Shown: positions 44,092 to 53,317, numbered from the stretch's first letter. The stretch: 64,000 bases of DNA from Bacillota bacterium (GCA_021791495.1 JAJYWN010000013.1:1-64000); one strand, 5' to 3'. The notes: a model not told the origin generated them from the sequence alone. Program-made: numbers and translations.

Positions 44092-45882
44092 ATGCAGGAG
44101 AGGAAGCCCCGTTTCATCACCGTGTCCGGGGACACGGTTAAGCGTGTCTATGAGCCATCCGACGTGCCCGAGTTGGAACGTGACGGCTGTGGCGCAGACC
44201 AGGGCGCAGACCAGGGCGGAGACCAGGGTGCCGGCCAGAGCACCGGCCAGGGCGCCGATCGTGGGGCCGCCGGAGCCGGTTCAGCCCGCGGGTATGCCGC
44301 CAAGCTAGGAGAGCCCGGCCAGTACCCGTACACCCGCGGTATCCACGAGACAATGTATCGCGGCCGTCTCTGGACCATGCGTCAGTTCGCCGGGTTCGGC
44401 ACCGCCGAAGAATCAAACGCCCGCTACAGGTACCTTCTTTCCCAAGGAACCACCGGTCTGTCGGTGGCCTTCCACATGCCGACCATCATGGGCTACGATT
44501 CGGACCACCCGCGGTCTGAAGGGGAAGTGGGGCGGCTCGGCGTCGCCATTGACAGCCTGGCCGACATGGAGATCCTGTTCGACGGCATCCCCCTTGATAA
44601 GGTCAGCACGTCCATGACCATAAACGCGCCGGCCTCCATCCTCCTGGCCATGTACATCGCCGTGGCGGAGAAGCAGGGCGTGGGGCCGGACCAGATCTCG
44701 GGGACTATCCAGAACGACATCTTGAAGGAGTACATCGCCCAGAAGTCCTACATCTTCCCGCCGCGCCCGTCCATGCGGCTCATTACCGACATCTTCGATT
44801 ATTGCGCGAGAAATGTTCCGCGGTGGAACACCATCAGCATCAGCGGCTACCACATCCGTGAGGCTGGGTCCACGGCCCTCCAAGAGCTGGCCTTCACCCT
44901 GGCCGACGGCATGGAGTATGTGCGCGCGGGGGTGGCGGCGGGGCTGGACGTGGACGAATTCGCGCCGCGCCTGTCCTTCTTCTTCAACGCCCACAACGAC
45001 CTGTTCGAGGAGGTCGCCAAGTACCGGGCGGCACGCCGCATCTGGGCGCGGGAGATGAAAGAGACTTTCGGCGCCAAGAGTCCGCGCTCATGGATGCTGC
45101 GTTTCCACACCCAAACCGCCGGGTGCTCGCTCACGGCCCAGCAGCCGGAGAACAACATCGTCCGCACCACGGTGCAGGCCTTGGCGGCGGTGCTGGGCGG
45201 GACCCAGTCCCTACACACCAACTCCATGGACGAGGCGTTGGCGCTGCCCAGCGAGAAGGCGGTGCGCATCGCCTTGCGGACCCAGCAGATCCTGGCCGGG
45301 GAGAGCGGGGTGGTCAACACCATCGACCCCTTGGGCGGCAGCTACTTCGTGGAGGCCATGACCGACCGCATGGAGGCGGGGGCCTACGACTATTTCCGGC
45401 GCATCGAGGCGCTGGGCGGCGTCATCCCCGCCATTGAGAAGGGGTTCTTCCAGCGCGAGATCGCCGATGCCGCCTACGCCTACCAGCGGCGGGTGCAGAG
45501 CGGCGAGCAGATGGTGGTCGGGGTGAACGCTTACGGTGGTGGCAGCGGCGGCAGCGGCGGCAGCGGCGGCAGCGCCGAGGGCGGGATGGGCGAACCCGTT
45601 GAGATCCCCTTGTTAAGGATCGATCCCGAAGGGCCGCGCCGGCAGGTGGAACGCACGCGGCGGGTGCGGGCGACACGCGATGCGGCGGCGGTGACGCGGA
45701 GCCTTGGAGAACTGAGGGAGGCGGCGCGTGGGGTAGGAGCGCATGGGACAGAGGCGTCCGGGAGCGGGGATAACCTGATGCCGCGCATTCTGGAGTGCGT
45801 GCGGGCCTACGCCACCTTGGGCGAGATTGTGCAGGTGCTGCGCGAGGAGTTCGGCGAGTACCGCGAAGCGGCGCTCTTCTAG
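44092..45882 (+). CDS. icmA: B12-dependent acyl-CoA mutase large subunit, isobutyryl-CoA mutase type
   Basis: 596 residues containing the TIM-barrel half of the methylmalonyl-CoA mutase family without the B12 domain, which is the next gene. Catalytic His lies in [12 protein letters not shown]. The two residues that select substrate differ from methylmalonyl-CoA mutase: the Tyr of IRQY is Phe (MRQFAGF) and the Arg of MVRNTY is Gln (IAQKSY), as in isobutyryl-CoA mutase. Ala is kept where 2-hydroxyisobutyryl-CoA mutase has Asp (SVAFHMPT). It should interconvert isobutyryl-CoA and n-butyryl-CoA. ATG 44092 has GAGGGAG. Two low-complexity inserts, GA(D)Q repeats near residue 45 and a GGS linker near 490, are atypical. 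Automatic annotation would probably call it mutA. Confidence 0.88.
   Translation: MQERKPRFITVSGDTVKRVYEPSDVPELERDGCGADQGADQGGDQGAGQSTGQGADRGAAGAGSARGYAAKLGEPGQYPYTRGIHETMYRGRLWTMRQFAGFGTAEESNARYRYLLSQGTTGLSVAFHMPTIMGYDSDHPRSEGEVGRLGVAIDSLADMEILFDGIPLDKVSTSMTINAPASILLAMYIAVAEKQGVGPDQISGTIQNDILKEYIAQKSYIFPPRPSMRLITDIFDYCARNVPRWNTISISGYHIREAGSTALQELAFTLADGMEYVRAGVAAGLDVDEFAPRLSFFFNAHNDLFEEVAKYRAARRIWAREMKETFGAKSPRSWMLRFHTQTAGCSLTAQQPENNIVRTTVQALAAVLGGTQSLHTNSMDEALALPSEKAVRIALRTQQILAGESGVVNTIDPLGGSYFVEAMTDRMEAGAYDYFRRIEALGGVIPAIEKGFFQREIADAAYAYQRRVQSGEQMVVGVNAYGGGSGGSGGSGGSAEGGMGEPVEIPLLRIDPEGPRRQVERTRRVRATRDAAAVTRSLGELREAARGVGAHGTEASGSGDNLMPRILECVRAYATLGEIVQVLREEFGEYREAALF
44191..44262 (+). repeat. 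12-bp in-frame tandem repeat in the mutase gene
   Basis: Six consecutive 12-base units related to GGCGCAGACCAG encode a G-A-D-Q tetrapeptide series. The first two units are identical and later ones drift. They lie in the variable N-terminal extension before the catalytic barrel. Confidence 0.85.
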
Positions 45883-45900
45883 GGGAGGAGGGAGGAAAAC

Positions 45901-46326
45901 ATGGACATGAATCGTCCCATCCGGGTGGTCGTTGCCAAACCGGGCCTGGACGGCCACGACCGGGGGGCCAAGGTGGTCGCGCGCGCCTACCGCGACGCCG
46001 GCATGGAAGTGGTGTACACCGGCCTGCACCGGACACCGGAAGAGGTGTCCGAAGCCGCCCTCCAGGAGGACGCCGATGTGGTCGCCCTGTCCATTTTGAG
46101 CGGCGCCCACATGACCCTGGTGCCGCGCATCCTGGACCTCTTGCGCGCCAATGGCCTGAGCGACGTGGTGGTATTGGTGGGAGGGATAATCCCGCGGGAA
46201 GATGCGGAAGCCTTGAAAGCGATGGGCGTGGCCGAGTGCTTCGGGCCCGGCAGCGATCTGGACCGTATCGTGGCCTTTACCAGGGAGCACGTGTTGGCGG
46301 CCAGGCGGCGTGTTGAGGTGCGGTAG
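45901..46326 (+). CDS. icmB: Acyl-CoA mutase small subunit, cobalamin-binding
   Basis: 141 residues of the B12-binding Rossmann-like domain: [18 protein letters not shown] contains the D-x-H-x-x-G motif whose His is the lower axial cobalt ligand, with [12 protein letters not shown] and [15 protein letters not shown] completing it. It pairs with the large subunit 18 bases upstream. A separate small subunit is the normal arrangement for isobutyryl-CoA mutases and many Bacillota/archaeal mutases. Strong GGGAGGAGGGAGG precedes the ATG. Confidence 0.93.
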   Translation: MDMNRPIRVVVAKPGLDGHDRGAKVVARAYRDAGMEVVYTGLHRTPEEVSEAALQEDADVVALSILSGAHMTLVPRILDLLRANGLSDVVVLVGGIIPREDAEALKAMGVAECFGPGSDLDRIVAFTREHVLAARRRVEVR

Positions 46327-46352
46327 CGACTAACCAAAAACGGGGTGGGCGA

Positions 46353-47621
46353 ATGACCATGACCTTGGCCCCAACGGTCTCCAAGGATAACACCTACGGT
46401 TTCTCTCCGGAGGAGGAAGCCCTCCGGGAGCGCATCCGGAGCCTGGCCCAGACCGAGTTCGCCCCGCGCGCGGCGGTGGCGGACCGCACGGGAGAGTTCC
46501 CCTGGGCGAACCTGCGACGGCTGGCCGAGGAAGGGTTCATCGGAATCAACATCCCCAAGGAGTACGGCGGCGGCGGCTTGGGCGCGGTGGCGCACACCAT
46601 CGTCACCGAGGAGATTGCGCGTGCCGACGCGGCCACGGCCGTCATTTTCGAGGTCCACAATACCTTGTGCACGGACGCCATCGTCCGCTTCGGCACGGCC
46701 GAGCACAAGGTGGCCTACGTCCCAAAGCTAGCTGAGCTGGAGTGGCTGGGCGCCTTCGCCCTGACCGAGCCGGGGGCGGGGTCCGACCCGGCGTCGCAGC
46801 AGACGCGGGCGGTGTGGACGCCTAACGGAGAAGGCACGGTCGCCTCGGGCGCCGGCACCGGCGAAGCGAGGGACGGCTTCTACGTGCTGAATGGGGAGAA
46901 GACTTTCATCACCAGCGCCGGGCAGGCCGACCTCTACATCGTCACGGCGGTGACGGGGGTGGCGGGGGCGCTGCCGGCGGAGCGGGCGACCAGGCAGCCC
47001 TTGCTGCTGCCGGCGCGCCGCATTTCGGCCTTCCTGGTGCGTAAGGGGACCCCGGGCCTGTCCTTCGGGAAGCCCTTCCACAAGATGGGCTTGGCGGCCT
47101 CACATACGGCGCCACTGATTCTGGATAACGTCCGGGTGCCGGTTTCCGACCGCCTGGGGGGCGAGGGGGACGGGATCAAGATCGCTTTGACGGTCCTCGA
47201 CAGCGGGCGCATCGGCATCGCCGCCCAGTCCCTTGGCATCGCGCGCGCCGCTTTCGAGCGGGCCCTGGCCTTCGCGAAAGAGCGGGTCCAGTTCGGCCGC
47301 CCCGTCGCCCAGCACCAGGCCATCCAATGGAAGCTGGCGGATATGGCGATGGCCATCGACGCCTCGGCCCTCCTGACCTACCGGGCCGCCCGCCTGCGCG
47401 ATGCGGGGGCGCGCTGCTCGAAGGAGATCGCCATGGCCAAGCTGAACGCTTCGCGGACGGCCAATATGGTGACCAACGCGGCCCAGGAGATCATGGGGGC
47501 GCGGGGGTACATGGAGGAATACGGCTTGGAGCGGCTGGTACGCGAGGCGCGGGTGACGGAGATCTACGAAGGCACGTCGGAGATCATGAAGCTGGTCATT
47601 TCCGGGGCGCTGTTGCGGTGA
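46353..47621 (+). CDS. Short-chain acyl-CoA dehydrogenase
   Basis: 422-residue flavoprotein. FALTEPGAGSDPA (FAD/substrate loop), LNGEKTFITSAGQADLYIV, and QEIMGARGYMEEYGLERLVREARVTEIYEGTSEI with the catalytic Glu just before GT are all present. Two inserts (GEGTVASGAGTGEARD and a stretch around ALPAERATRQPL) lengthen it beyond the usual 380. It lies 26 bases after the mutase small subunit, so isobutyryl-CoA or butyryl-CoA is the most likely substrate, linking valine breakdown to the butyrate pool (inference). Confidence 0.9.
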   Translation: MTMTLAPTVSKDNTYGFSPEEEALRERIRSLAQTEFAPRAAVADRTGEFPWANLRRLAEEGFIGINIPKEYGGGGLGAVAHTIVTEEIARADAATAVIFEVHNTLCTDAIVRFGTAEHKVAYVPKLAELEWLGAFALTEPGAGSDPASQQTRAVWTPNGEGTVASGAGTGEARDGFYVLNGEKTFITSAGQADLYIVTAVTGVAGALPAERATRQPLLLPARRISAFLVRKGTPGLSFGKPFHKMGLAASHTAPLILDNVRVPVSDRLGGEGDGIKIALTVLDSGRIGIAAQSLGIARAAFERALAFAKERVQFGRPVAQHQAIQWKLADMAMAIDASALLTYRAARLRDAGARCSKEIAMAKLNASRTANMVTNAAQEIMGARGYMEEYGLERLVREARVTEIYEGTSEIMKLVISGALLR

Positions 47622-48481
47622 GGCCGCCGGCGACCCCCGCGGCTTCCGCCGTGGTTGAACGCTGCCAAGGCATCTGTGGTGAACTGGCCCTGCGTCGGGT
47701 CCAACTGCCACCGGGCGCAGGTGGAGTGTCCGGCCACGGGTCATCCGCCGGCGGGGCCGGCGCCGAGCAGTACGAGATCATTTCCGATGGCATGTTTCTC
47801 ATGGCTACTTACAACCGGCAGTCCGAGGAAGCGCTGGGCCGCGAGGCAGTAGCTTGTTGGCGGGAACTTCGCGAAGCGCCTGCACAGGAGCTTCGCGAAG
47901 TTCCCGTCGCCTCTCCGGCAACCACCCCGCCGTGCTCTTCCGAACCGACCGCCCGCGATTGGGGTCCGCGGGTACTGGTGGGCGGTTTGGGCGTCGGCTA
48001 CACTGTGGCCGCGGTGCTGGCGGAGGCGCCGGACGCCCGCTGCGACGTGGTCGAGCTAGAGCCGGTGGTAGTTGACTGGCACAGCCGCTATCTGGCGGCG
48101 TACAGCGGCAACCCCTTGGACGACCCGCGGGTCCGCCTTCTGGTCGGCGATGTCGGCCGGCATCTGCGCCGGGTAGCCTCGGAGCGGCCGGGCAGCTACG
48201 ATATCGTTCTCCTTGATACAGATAATGGGCCGGGCTGGCTCGCGTCGGCGGCCAATGCAGCCCTCTACAGCGGCGGCGGGCTTCGGGCCGTCCACGCGGC
48301 CCTGGACACGCCCGGCGTGGCGGCCTACTGGTCGGCCTCGGCTTCGCCGGCCTTCGCGCGGCGCCTCCGGTCCTGCTTCGGTCACACCAGGAGCCGCCGG
48401 GTCCCGAGCGAAGCCGCACTGACCCCCGATGTCATCTACTTCGGCCTCAAACTGCACGGTGACGTGCCGGAGGGCGAGTAG
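47618..48481 (+). CDS. Spermidine-synthase-like methyltransferase-fold protein
   Basis: 287 residues; GTG overlaps the dehydrogenase stop by GTGA. The Rossmann core is that of the polyamine aminopropyltransferase family: RVLVGGLGVGYTVAAVLAEAP, CDVVELEPVVVDWH, VRLLVGDVGRHL and YDIVLLDTDNGPGW. The usual gatekeeping Y-H-E and D-D-P residues of true spermidine synthase are not obvious, so aminopropyl transfer is uncertain. The region between residues 80 and 100 is encoded by a palindromic insert, and the N-terminus is Gly-rich. Confidence 0.7.
   Translation: MRPPATPAASAVVERCQGICGELALRRVQLPPGAGGVSGHGSSAGGAGAEQYEIISDGMFLMATYNRQSEEALGREAVACWRELREAPAQELREVPVASPATTPPCSSEPTARDWGPRVLVGGLGVGYTVAAVLAEAPDARCDVVELEPVVVDWHSRYLAAYSGNPLDDPRVRLLVGDVGRHLRRVASERPGSYDIVLLDTDNGPGWLASAANAALYSGGGLRAVHAALDTPGVAAYWSASASPAFARRLRSCFGHTRSRRVPSEAALTPDVIYFGLKLHGDVPEGE
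47861..47906. repeat. 17-bp perfect palindromic element inside a coding sequence
   Basis: CGGGAACTTCGCGAAGC and its exact complement flank 12 bases, with a second palindrome CTTCGCGAAG inside each arm. It is read in frame as WRELREAPAQELREVP within the spermidine-synthase-like gene. I did not see another copy in this window. Confidence 0.85.
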
Positions 48482-48555
48482 GAGGGCAGGGGAGTAAGGG
48501 GGGTGGGGACTGTGCGGGCGGAGGGGCACGCGGCGGTACCATGTCAGTGGCGGCC

Positions 48556-49350
48556 CTACTGGTCGGCCCACCTCTCCGTGAACGACTCGCGGTAGGCTTG
48601 GGCCTCCCTCTCCAGGAACAGGGCTACGGGGCTGCCTTCGACCCCTTGGCGCAGCGGCAGCCAGGGTTCGAGCAGCTCTTTCATCCCTTGCAGACTGAGG
48701 TCCTGGCGGTGGACGGCGATGATATGCACCCCCACCTCTTCGGCCAGGGCACGCTTCACAAGGTCGTGCATCCGCAGTCTGCGGGCCTCCTCCCGGTTGG
48801 GATAGAGCCGGGTCGGTCCGTAGTGCTGTAATCCCTGGTACTCAATGGCCACTTTCAGATTGGCATACCATCTGTCCAGCTCATAGAGCTTCCCGGTTTC
48901 GGGACTGACCTCAAAGGCGGGTCGGGCGTTGTCCTGAAACTCGTCGCAGTCGACCCACAGAGTGCAGTACTCCAGAGCCAGCCCCTGACCGTGCGAAGGT
49001 GCCTCGCGCAGGCGTTTCTTCACTACCTCGACCAGGTGCAGCCACCCCTTTTCCGAGGGGTCGATGACCAACCATTCCGCCCTCCCTTGAGGAACGACCA
49101 AGCCCTCCTTGATCAGGCGCTTTACGTCCGCGATGATGGTCTCTTTCGACAGGCCGGTTAGCTCCTGCATCCGCGCCCTGGTCAGGTAGCAGCGGTTACC
49201 CGACTTCTTGCTCTCCCAACGAAACATCAGGTAGAGCAGTTTGCAGTGTGCCGGTAACCCAACGGCCAAGAGGACCTCGTCCGAGATGCTGGTTGACAGC
49301 AGGTTCATCTTCTGACCAACTCCATTTCCGGAGGCTAGGGCGGATTCCAC
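48556..49350 (-). CDS. Winged-helix protein with C-terminal PD-(D/E)XK/DUF559-like nuclease domain
   Basis: 264 residues. An N-terminal winged helix (CYLTRARMQELTGLSKETIIADVKRLIKEGLVVP) is joined to a domain with the Vsr/DUF559-like core: YELDRWYANLKVAIEYQGLQHYGP (acid, E-x-Q pair), HDLVKRALAEEVGVHIIAVH. That suggests a DNA-cleaving or degenerate nuclease targeted by its HTH. The start is GTG 49350 or ATG 49308; both have plausible ribosome sites. No mobile-element partners adjoin it. Confidence 0.6.
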   Translation of the reverse strand: MESALASGNGVGQKMNLLSTSISDEVLLAVGLPAHCKLLYLMFRWESKKSGNRCYLTRARMQELTGLSKETIIADVKRLIKEGLVVPQGRAEWLVIDPSEKGWLHLVEVVKKRLREAPSHGQGLALEYCTLWVDCDEFQDNARPAFEVSPETGKLYELDRWYANLKVAIEYQGLQHYGPTRLYPNREEARRLRMHDLVKRALAEEVGVHIIAVHRQDLSLQGMKELLEPWLPLRQGVEGSPVALFLEREAQAYRESFTERWADQ

Positions 49351-49958
49351 CCTGGAGCTTCCCCCCCGGGGGTAGCTCGACCCGGTCGGTCACGCCTCAC
49401 CGAATCTCTTGTCTTTGGGGGCTTCCACGGGCCAGGGACATGACTTTGCACTGGAAATGCACAAAGTCCAAGGGTGAATGGTCGGTTTTTCGGATACTTG
49501 GGGGCGGCAAACCATCCGGAAACCCGGACACTCCCCCTCCTGCAACGGCTTCAAAAAGCCGTCTAGCGGTAGAGTTAGATTACATAACTACCACATCTGT
49601 CCGCATTTCTGGATGCTTACTAGGCGATAAGTATCCGATTTTCCGACCCTTGGCCCCGTTGACCCCACCATCCGGCACCGGCTTCCAGAAAGCGGGGTGA
49701 GGCGGGGGGTGGGGCGGGCGCGATATCGCCCGGCGAATCCACAACCACTGGAAACATGATACTCCTGCTGGATCAGACGCTAGGCAAAGCAGCCGAATTG
49801 CAGGGAACTTCGACAGAATGGCGAAAACCCTTCGCTACACGAAGTTTTCACCGCGGGATGGAGCAGAGCCGTGCAGGGGTGGAGCAGAGCCGTGTATGGG
49901 CGTAGAGGTGTGGGGGCGTAGAGGTGTCGGGGTGTGGGGCGGAAAGGAAGCGGGCTCA
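49351..49958. other. Gene-poor stretch with short tandem repeats
   Basis: About 600 bases lacking a supportable gene between divergent transcription units. From 49857 to 49934 lie two copies of GGTGGAGCAGAGCCGTG-like 22-mers followed by two copies of GGCGTAGAGGTGTSGG-like 16-mers. The track treats these as the start of the next membrane protein, but the real start appears downstream of them. Confidence 0.6.
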
Positions 49959-51107
49959 TTGGCTTGGTCTTCGATTCTTCCATCATTTCTGGCGTCGACC
50001 GTAGAGTTTGTCGAGGCCTTGACCATCGTCTTGGTGGTCGGGGTGACGATAAACTGGAAGAGCAGCCTCCTTGGCGCGGCGGCGGCGACGCTGACCCTGG
50101 CGGCGCTGGTGGCGGTTTTCGGGTCCACCTTGGTCCTGTTCATTCCCATCGAGGTCCTGCGCCTGGTCATCGGGGTCATCCTGGTCCTCTTCGGGATGCA
50201 ATGGCTAAAGAAAGCCCTGCTCCGCTACAGCGGCCTCAAGGCGCTCCACGATGAGGCGGCCATCTACGAGAACCGTCTGCGCGAGCTGGCCGAGCGCGGC
50301 GAGATGGACCGCGGCAAGTTCAACGGTTTTGGCTTCCTCACGGCGTTCAAGAGCGTCCTCCTCGAAGGCTTGGAAGTGGCGTTCATCGTCATTACCTTCG
50401 GTGCCGCCGTCTCTACGAACAAGGTACAAGGGGTGTGGGCGGCGTCCATCGGGGCGGCACTGGCCTTCATCGTCGTGGTCGCCCTTGGGTTGGCCGTGCG
50501 CGGACCGCTGACGAAGGTGCCCGAAAACACCCTGAAGTTCGTGGTCGGGATCATGCTGGTGACTTTCGGCACCTTCTGGGCCGGCGAGGGACTGGGCGTC
50601 GAGTGGCCCATGGCCGACCTCTTCCTGTTCGCGCTGGTCGCGTTCTACCTGGCTCTCAGCACGGTGGTGGTCGCACGGCTGAAGGTGTTCGCGGCGGCCA
50701 GGGCGAGCAAGGCTGACACAACGGCCAAGGCGGATAGCACGGGCAAGGCGGCCGCCAGACCGCCGGTGCCATCGACGACTGACCCTGGCGCGCCCACGAT
50801 CCGGACTGCACAACCGGTGGCGGAGTCCGCGGCCGCGACCACGCTCCCGGTCGCAGCCACCCTCCCGGCCTCGGCCATGGTCACCCGCCGGCGATCACAC
50901 TTCCTTGTCCGTGTGCTGAAAGAGGTTTTCGACTTCTTCTGCGGCGATTGGCGGATCTTCTGGGGTGTGGCCGTATCCATCGTCCTGGTCGAGGCCATGC
51001 GGCGCCTCGGCGGTCTGGCCCACGCCGTGACTCTGGCCGGTCTCGTCTTTGTAGTCGGTGTTTCCGTGAGCCTGGTAGCGGCTCTAAGACGAGAAATCAC
51101 GGCATAG
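49959..51107 (+). CDS. Putative metal-transport membrane protein (FTR1/GDT1-like, COG4280-type)
   Basis: About 382 residues, seven hydrophobic helices. Two similar helices each carry an acidic pair, STVEFVEALTIVLVVG and SVLLEGLEVAFIVITFG, recalling the duplicated E-x-x-E motifs of FTR1 iron permeases and the E-x-G-D motifs of GDT1 cation carriers. Transport of a divalent or trivalent metal is therefore a guess from motif shape. A long Ala/Thr/Pro-rich cytoplasmic loop precedes the last two helices. TTG 49959 with GGAAAGGAAG eight bases before is chosen; the track N-terminus is repeat DNA. Confidence 0.65.
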   Translation: MAWSSILPSFLASTVEFVEALTIVLVVGVTINWKSSLLGAAAATLTLAALVAVFGSTLVLFIPIEVLRLVIGVILVLFGMQWLKKALLRYSGLKALHDEAAIYENRLRELAERGEMDRGKFNGFGFLTAFKSVLLEGLEVAFIVITFGAAVSTNKVQGVWAASIGAALAFIVVVALGLAVRGPLTKVPENTLKFVVGIMLVTFGTFWAGEGLGVEWPMADLFLFALVAFYLALSTVVVARLKVFAAARASKADTTAKADSTGKAAARPPVPSTTDPGAPTIRTAQPVAESAAATTLPVAATLPASAMVTRRRSHFLVRVLKEVFDFFCGDWRIFWGVAVSIVLVEAMRRLGGLAHAVTLAGLVFVVGVSVSLVAALRREITA

Positions 51108-51170
51108 TACACACCCCTCAAAACCGGGTTGCCTTAGAACATGCGGCGAGCGTGTACCTTCCTCCAACAT

Positions 51171-51198
51171 TTGACTTTTTCAAAATCCGCATTATAAT
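51171..51198 (+). promoter_or_regulatory. AT-rich sigma-A promoter before the ATPase gene
   Basis: TTGACT and TATAAT with a 16-base spacer, in an island (about 51170-51235) that is far richer in A and T than anything nearby. The start codon lies about 50 bases beyond. Confidence 0.75.
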
Positions 51199-51250
51199 AA
51201 TCTTAATTATACTATTTGGGATTATAAGGCTCAGAAAGGTTGGGGTACTA

Positions 51251-52732
51251 ATGAACCAGAAGGCCCTCACTGAGGGAATCGAGGTGTCATCTGTGTTCGT
51301 TGGAAGGGAGAGAGAGCTTGAGAGTCTCCGCAGGGAGATCAGTTCCTCCCGCCCGTCCCTCATCATCATCTTCGGGAGGCGCCGTGTCGGAAAATCCGCC
51401 CTGATCCTCAAGGCGTTGGGGGAGACCCCGCATGTCTACTATCAGGCCACACGTCTGTTGGACTCGGCCAATCTGTCTCGCTTTCGGGATCGGATCCGGA
51501 ACTTCATGGGGACCGATGATCCGCTCCTAGCCGGACTGCAAAGTTGGGAGGCTGTTTTCGAGTACCTGATACGGCTGGCGCGGACGACAGCTCGGAGCAC
51601 GCCTTTGACCGTAGTTCTGGATGAATTCCCGTACCTCTGCGAGATGAACCCTGGTCTGCCCAGCATCCTGCAGGTGATATGGGACCAGATCGAACGGGAG
51701 AGACTGCCGCTGAAGCTGGTCCTGTGCGGGTCCATGATGGCTTTCATGGAGGACCTTCTGGCCGAAAGGAACCCGCTTTATGGACGCCAGACAATGGTCA
51801 TGAAGGTCGGGCCACTTCCATTTCGGGACGGCGCGAAGTTCTTTCCCGGTTGGACGGATGAGGACAGACTCCTGGCCCATTTTGTGTTCGGCGGAATCCC
51901 ATACTACCTGGGTTTCTGCTCCCCTGCCAAATCATTTTCCGAAAACATCGTGGCCACCGTTTTCGGTGTAGGAGCGCCGTTGCTTGAGGAGCCGGAGCAT
52001 GTGCTGCAGGCCGAACTCCGCAGCGTGTCCCGATACGCCAGCATCATCAACGCCATCGCCTCGGGGTGCACTCAGGTATCACAGATTGTCGGCCATCTGC
52101 GCGAACTTCGGTCGGCGACAGACCTTGCCCCGTACATCGCCACCTTGATGCGGCTGGGCTTGATACGCCGAGAGGCCTCCCTCGACCAAAGGGACCGGGA
52201 ACGGGAGCGCAAAGGGCGGTACTTCCTCAACGATCAGTTCATGGTTTTCTGGTACCGGTTCGTTCTCCCGAACTTGTCGGCGATAGCGTCCGGTCACGGC
52301 CAGGAAATGTATGAGACGGTGGTGGCTCCCGCCCTCAACGATTACGGTGGCAGCCTGTTCGAAGTGGTATCCAGACAGTACATGAGCCTGTACGGCGGCG
52401 AGGCCGTGGCATCTCCAGTCCGGGAAGTCGGGCGAATCTGGGGCGATGATAGTGACATTGATGTGGTCGGGGAAACCATTGAGGGGACACCGTTTTTCGG
52501 TGAATGCAAGTGGACAGTGCGGGCGGTAGGCACCAATGTCCTTGAGGAGCTTCGAAGACGCGCGGCATCGACTGCGTACGGAAGAAGAGCCTCCGACAGG
52601 TACTTGCTTCTCTTCTCCAAGTCAGGGTTCACCCCCGAACTCACCCGGATCGCACGCGCCGACCCGTGGGTCCGCCTTCTGGACCTAAGTGCCCTGTTGG
52701 GCCGGACAGGCCCTGCCCACTCGCGGAGTTGA
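51251..52732 (+). CDS. DUF234-type ATP-binding protein (archaeal ATPase family)
   Basis: About 493 residues. FVGRERELESLRREI and IIFGRRRVGKSALI (Walker A) open an AAA+/STAND-like ATPase, TVVLDEFPYL is Walker B. A winged-helix-like middle (ASGCTQVSQIVGHLRELRSATDLAPYIATLMRLGLI) precedes a C-terminal PD-(D/E)XK-like DUF234 domain (GRIWGDDSDIDVVGETIEGTPFFGECKW, with D and E-x-K). Such genes are common and mobile in archaea and thermophiles; function is unproven, probably DNA-related. ATG 51251 follows AGGTTGGGG. The track runs 101 codons upstream through non-coding DNA. Confidence 0.85.
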   Translation: MNQKALTEGIEVSSVFVGRERELESLRREISSSRPSLIIIFGRRRVGKSALILKALGETPHVYYQATRLLDSANLSRFRDRIRNFMGTDDPLLAGLQSWEAVFEYLIRLARTTARSTPLTVVLDEFPYLCEMNPGLPSILQVIWDQIERERLPLKLVLCGSMMAFMEDLLAERNPLYGRQTMVMKVGPLPFRDGAKFFPGWTDEDRLLAHFVFGGIPYYLGFCSPAKSFSENIVATVFGVGAPLLEEPEHVLQAELRSVSRYASIINAIASGCTQVSQIVGHLRELRSATDLAPYIATLMRLGLIRREASLDQRDRERERKGRYFLNDQFMVFWYRFVLPNLSAIASGHGQEMYETVVAPALNDYGGSLFEVVSRQYMSLYGGEAVASPVREVGRIWGDDSDIDVVGETIEGTPFFGECKWTVRAVGTNVLEELRRRAASTAYGRRASDRYLLLFSKSGFTPELTRIARADPWVRLLDLSALLGRTGPAHSRS

Positions 52733-52807
52733 CCTGCCCGGCCCCCTCTTTCAGAGCCTTACGTAACCTCTCACCTCAGCCAGTTGGTAGTCGGACGCCC
52801 CGCCCAG

Positions 52808-53317
52808 CTATTTCGTCAGGTCCAGCTTCTGAAGAATGGCCAGCAACGGCGTGGCCAAGATCACACTGCCGATGCCCTGGATGAGGTTGCCCGGGATCTC
52901 GGTGGCCGAGGCGGCGAAACCCTTCATAACCCCGCCCGCGACCCAGTAGCCGAAGACCATCCAGAGCGCGGCCACGACCATGGTCGGGATGACGGCGGCG
53001 GAGAGGACGCCCTTGCGGCGGTAGGCGGCGTGGGCCACGAGGGCGACGATGAGACCCTCCAGCCCCTTGATGACGAGCGTCCAAGGCGCCCACTGGGCGT
53101 ACCCGGAGAGCAGGTCGGCCAGGGCCGAGCCAAGGCCGCCGGCGAGGAGGCCGGTGCGTGGGCCCATGAGGGCGGCGGCGACGAAGACCATGGTGTCGCC
53201 GACATTAATGTAGCCTTGGGTGGCGAAGGTCGGCACGCGGATGACCATCGTGGCCACGGTGACGAGAGCGATGAAGAGAGCGGTCAAAGTAAGTTGACGT
53301 ACGGTCTTGCCCGGCAT
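52808..53317 (-). CDS. ribU: ECF transporter S component, probable riboflavin-specific RibU
   Basis: 169 residues with five to six hydrophobic helices and the S-component pattern (LTALFIALVTVATMVIRVP, GYINVGDTMVFVAAALMGPRTGLLAGGLGSALADLLSGY, PWTLVIKGLEGLIVALVAH). S components bind a vitamin and dock on a shared energising module. Sequence alone does not name the vitamin, but an FMN riboswitch and terminator in its leader point to riboflavin. ATG 53317 has GGGAGGTC nine bases before; the track start is 38 codons upstream and overlaps the terminator. Confidence 0.82.
   Translation of the reverse strand: MPGKTVRQLTLTALFIALVTVATMVIRVPTFATQGYINVGDTMVFVAAALMGPRTGLLAGGLGSALADLLSGYAQWAPWTLVIKGLEGLIVALVAHAAYRRKGVLSAAVIPTMVVAALWMVFGYWVAGGVMKGFAASATEIPGNLIQGIGSVILATPLLAILQKLDLTK

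Noticed and set aside
44092-45882. Methylmalonyl-CoA mutase as the straightforward call
   Set aside because: Both carboxylate-binding residues are replaced by the isobutyryl-CoA mutase pair.
49818-49958. Track N-terminus of the FTR1/GDT1-like protein
   Set aside because: Encoded by short tandem repeats with no ribosome site; the TTG at 49959 has a good one directly before the first helix.
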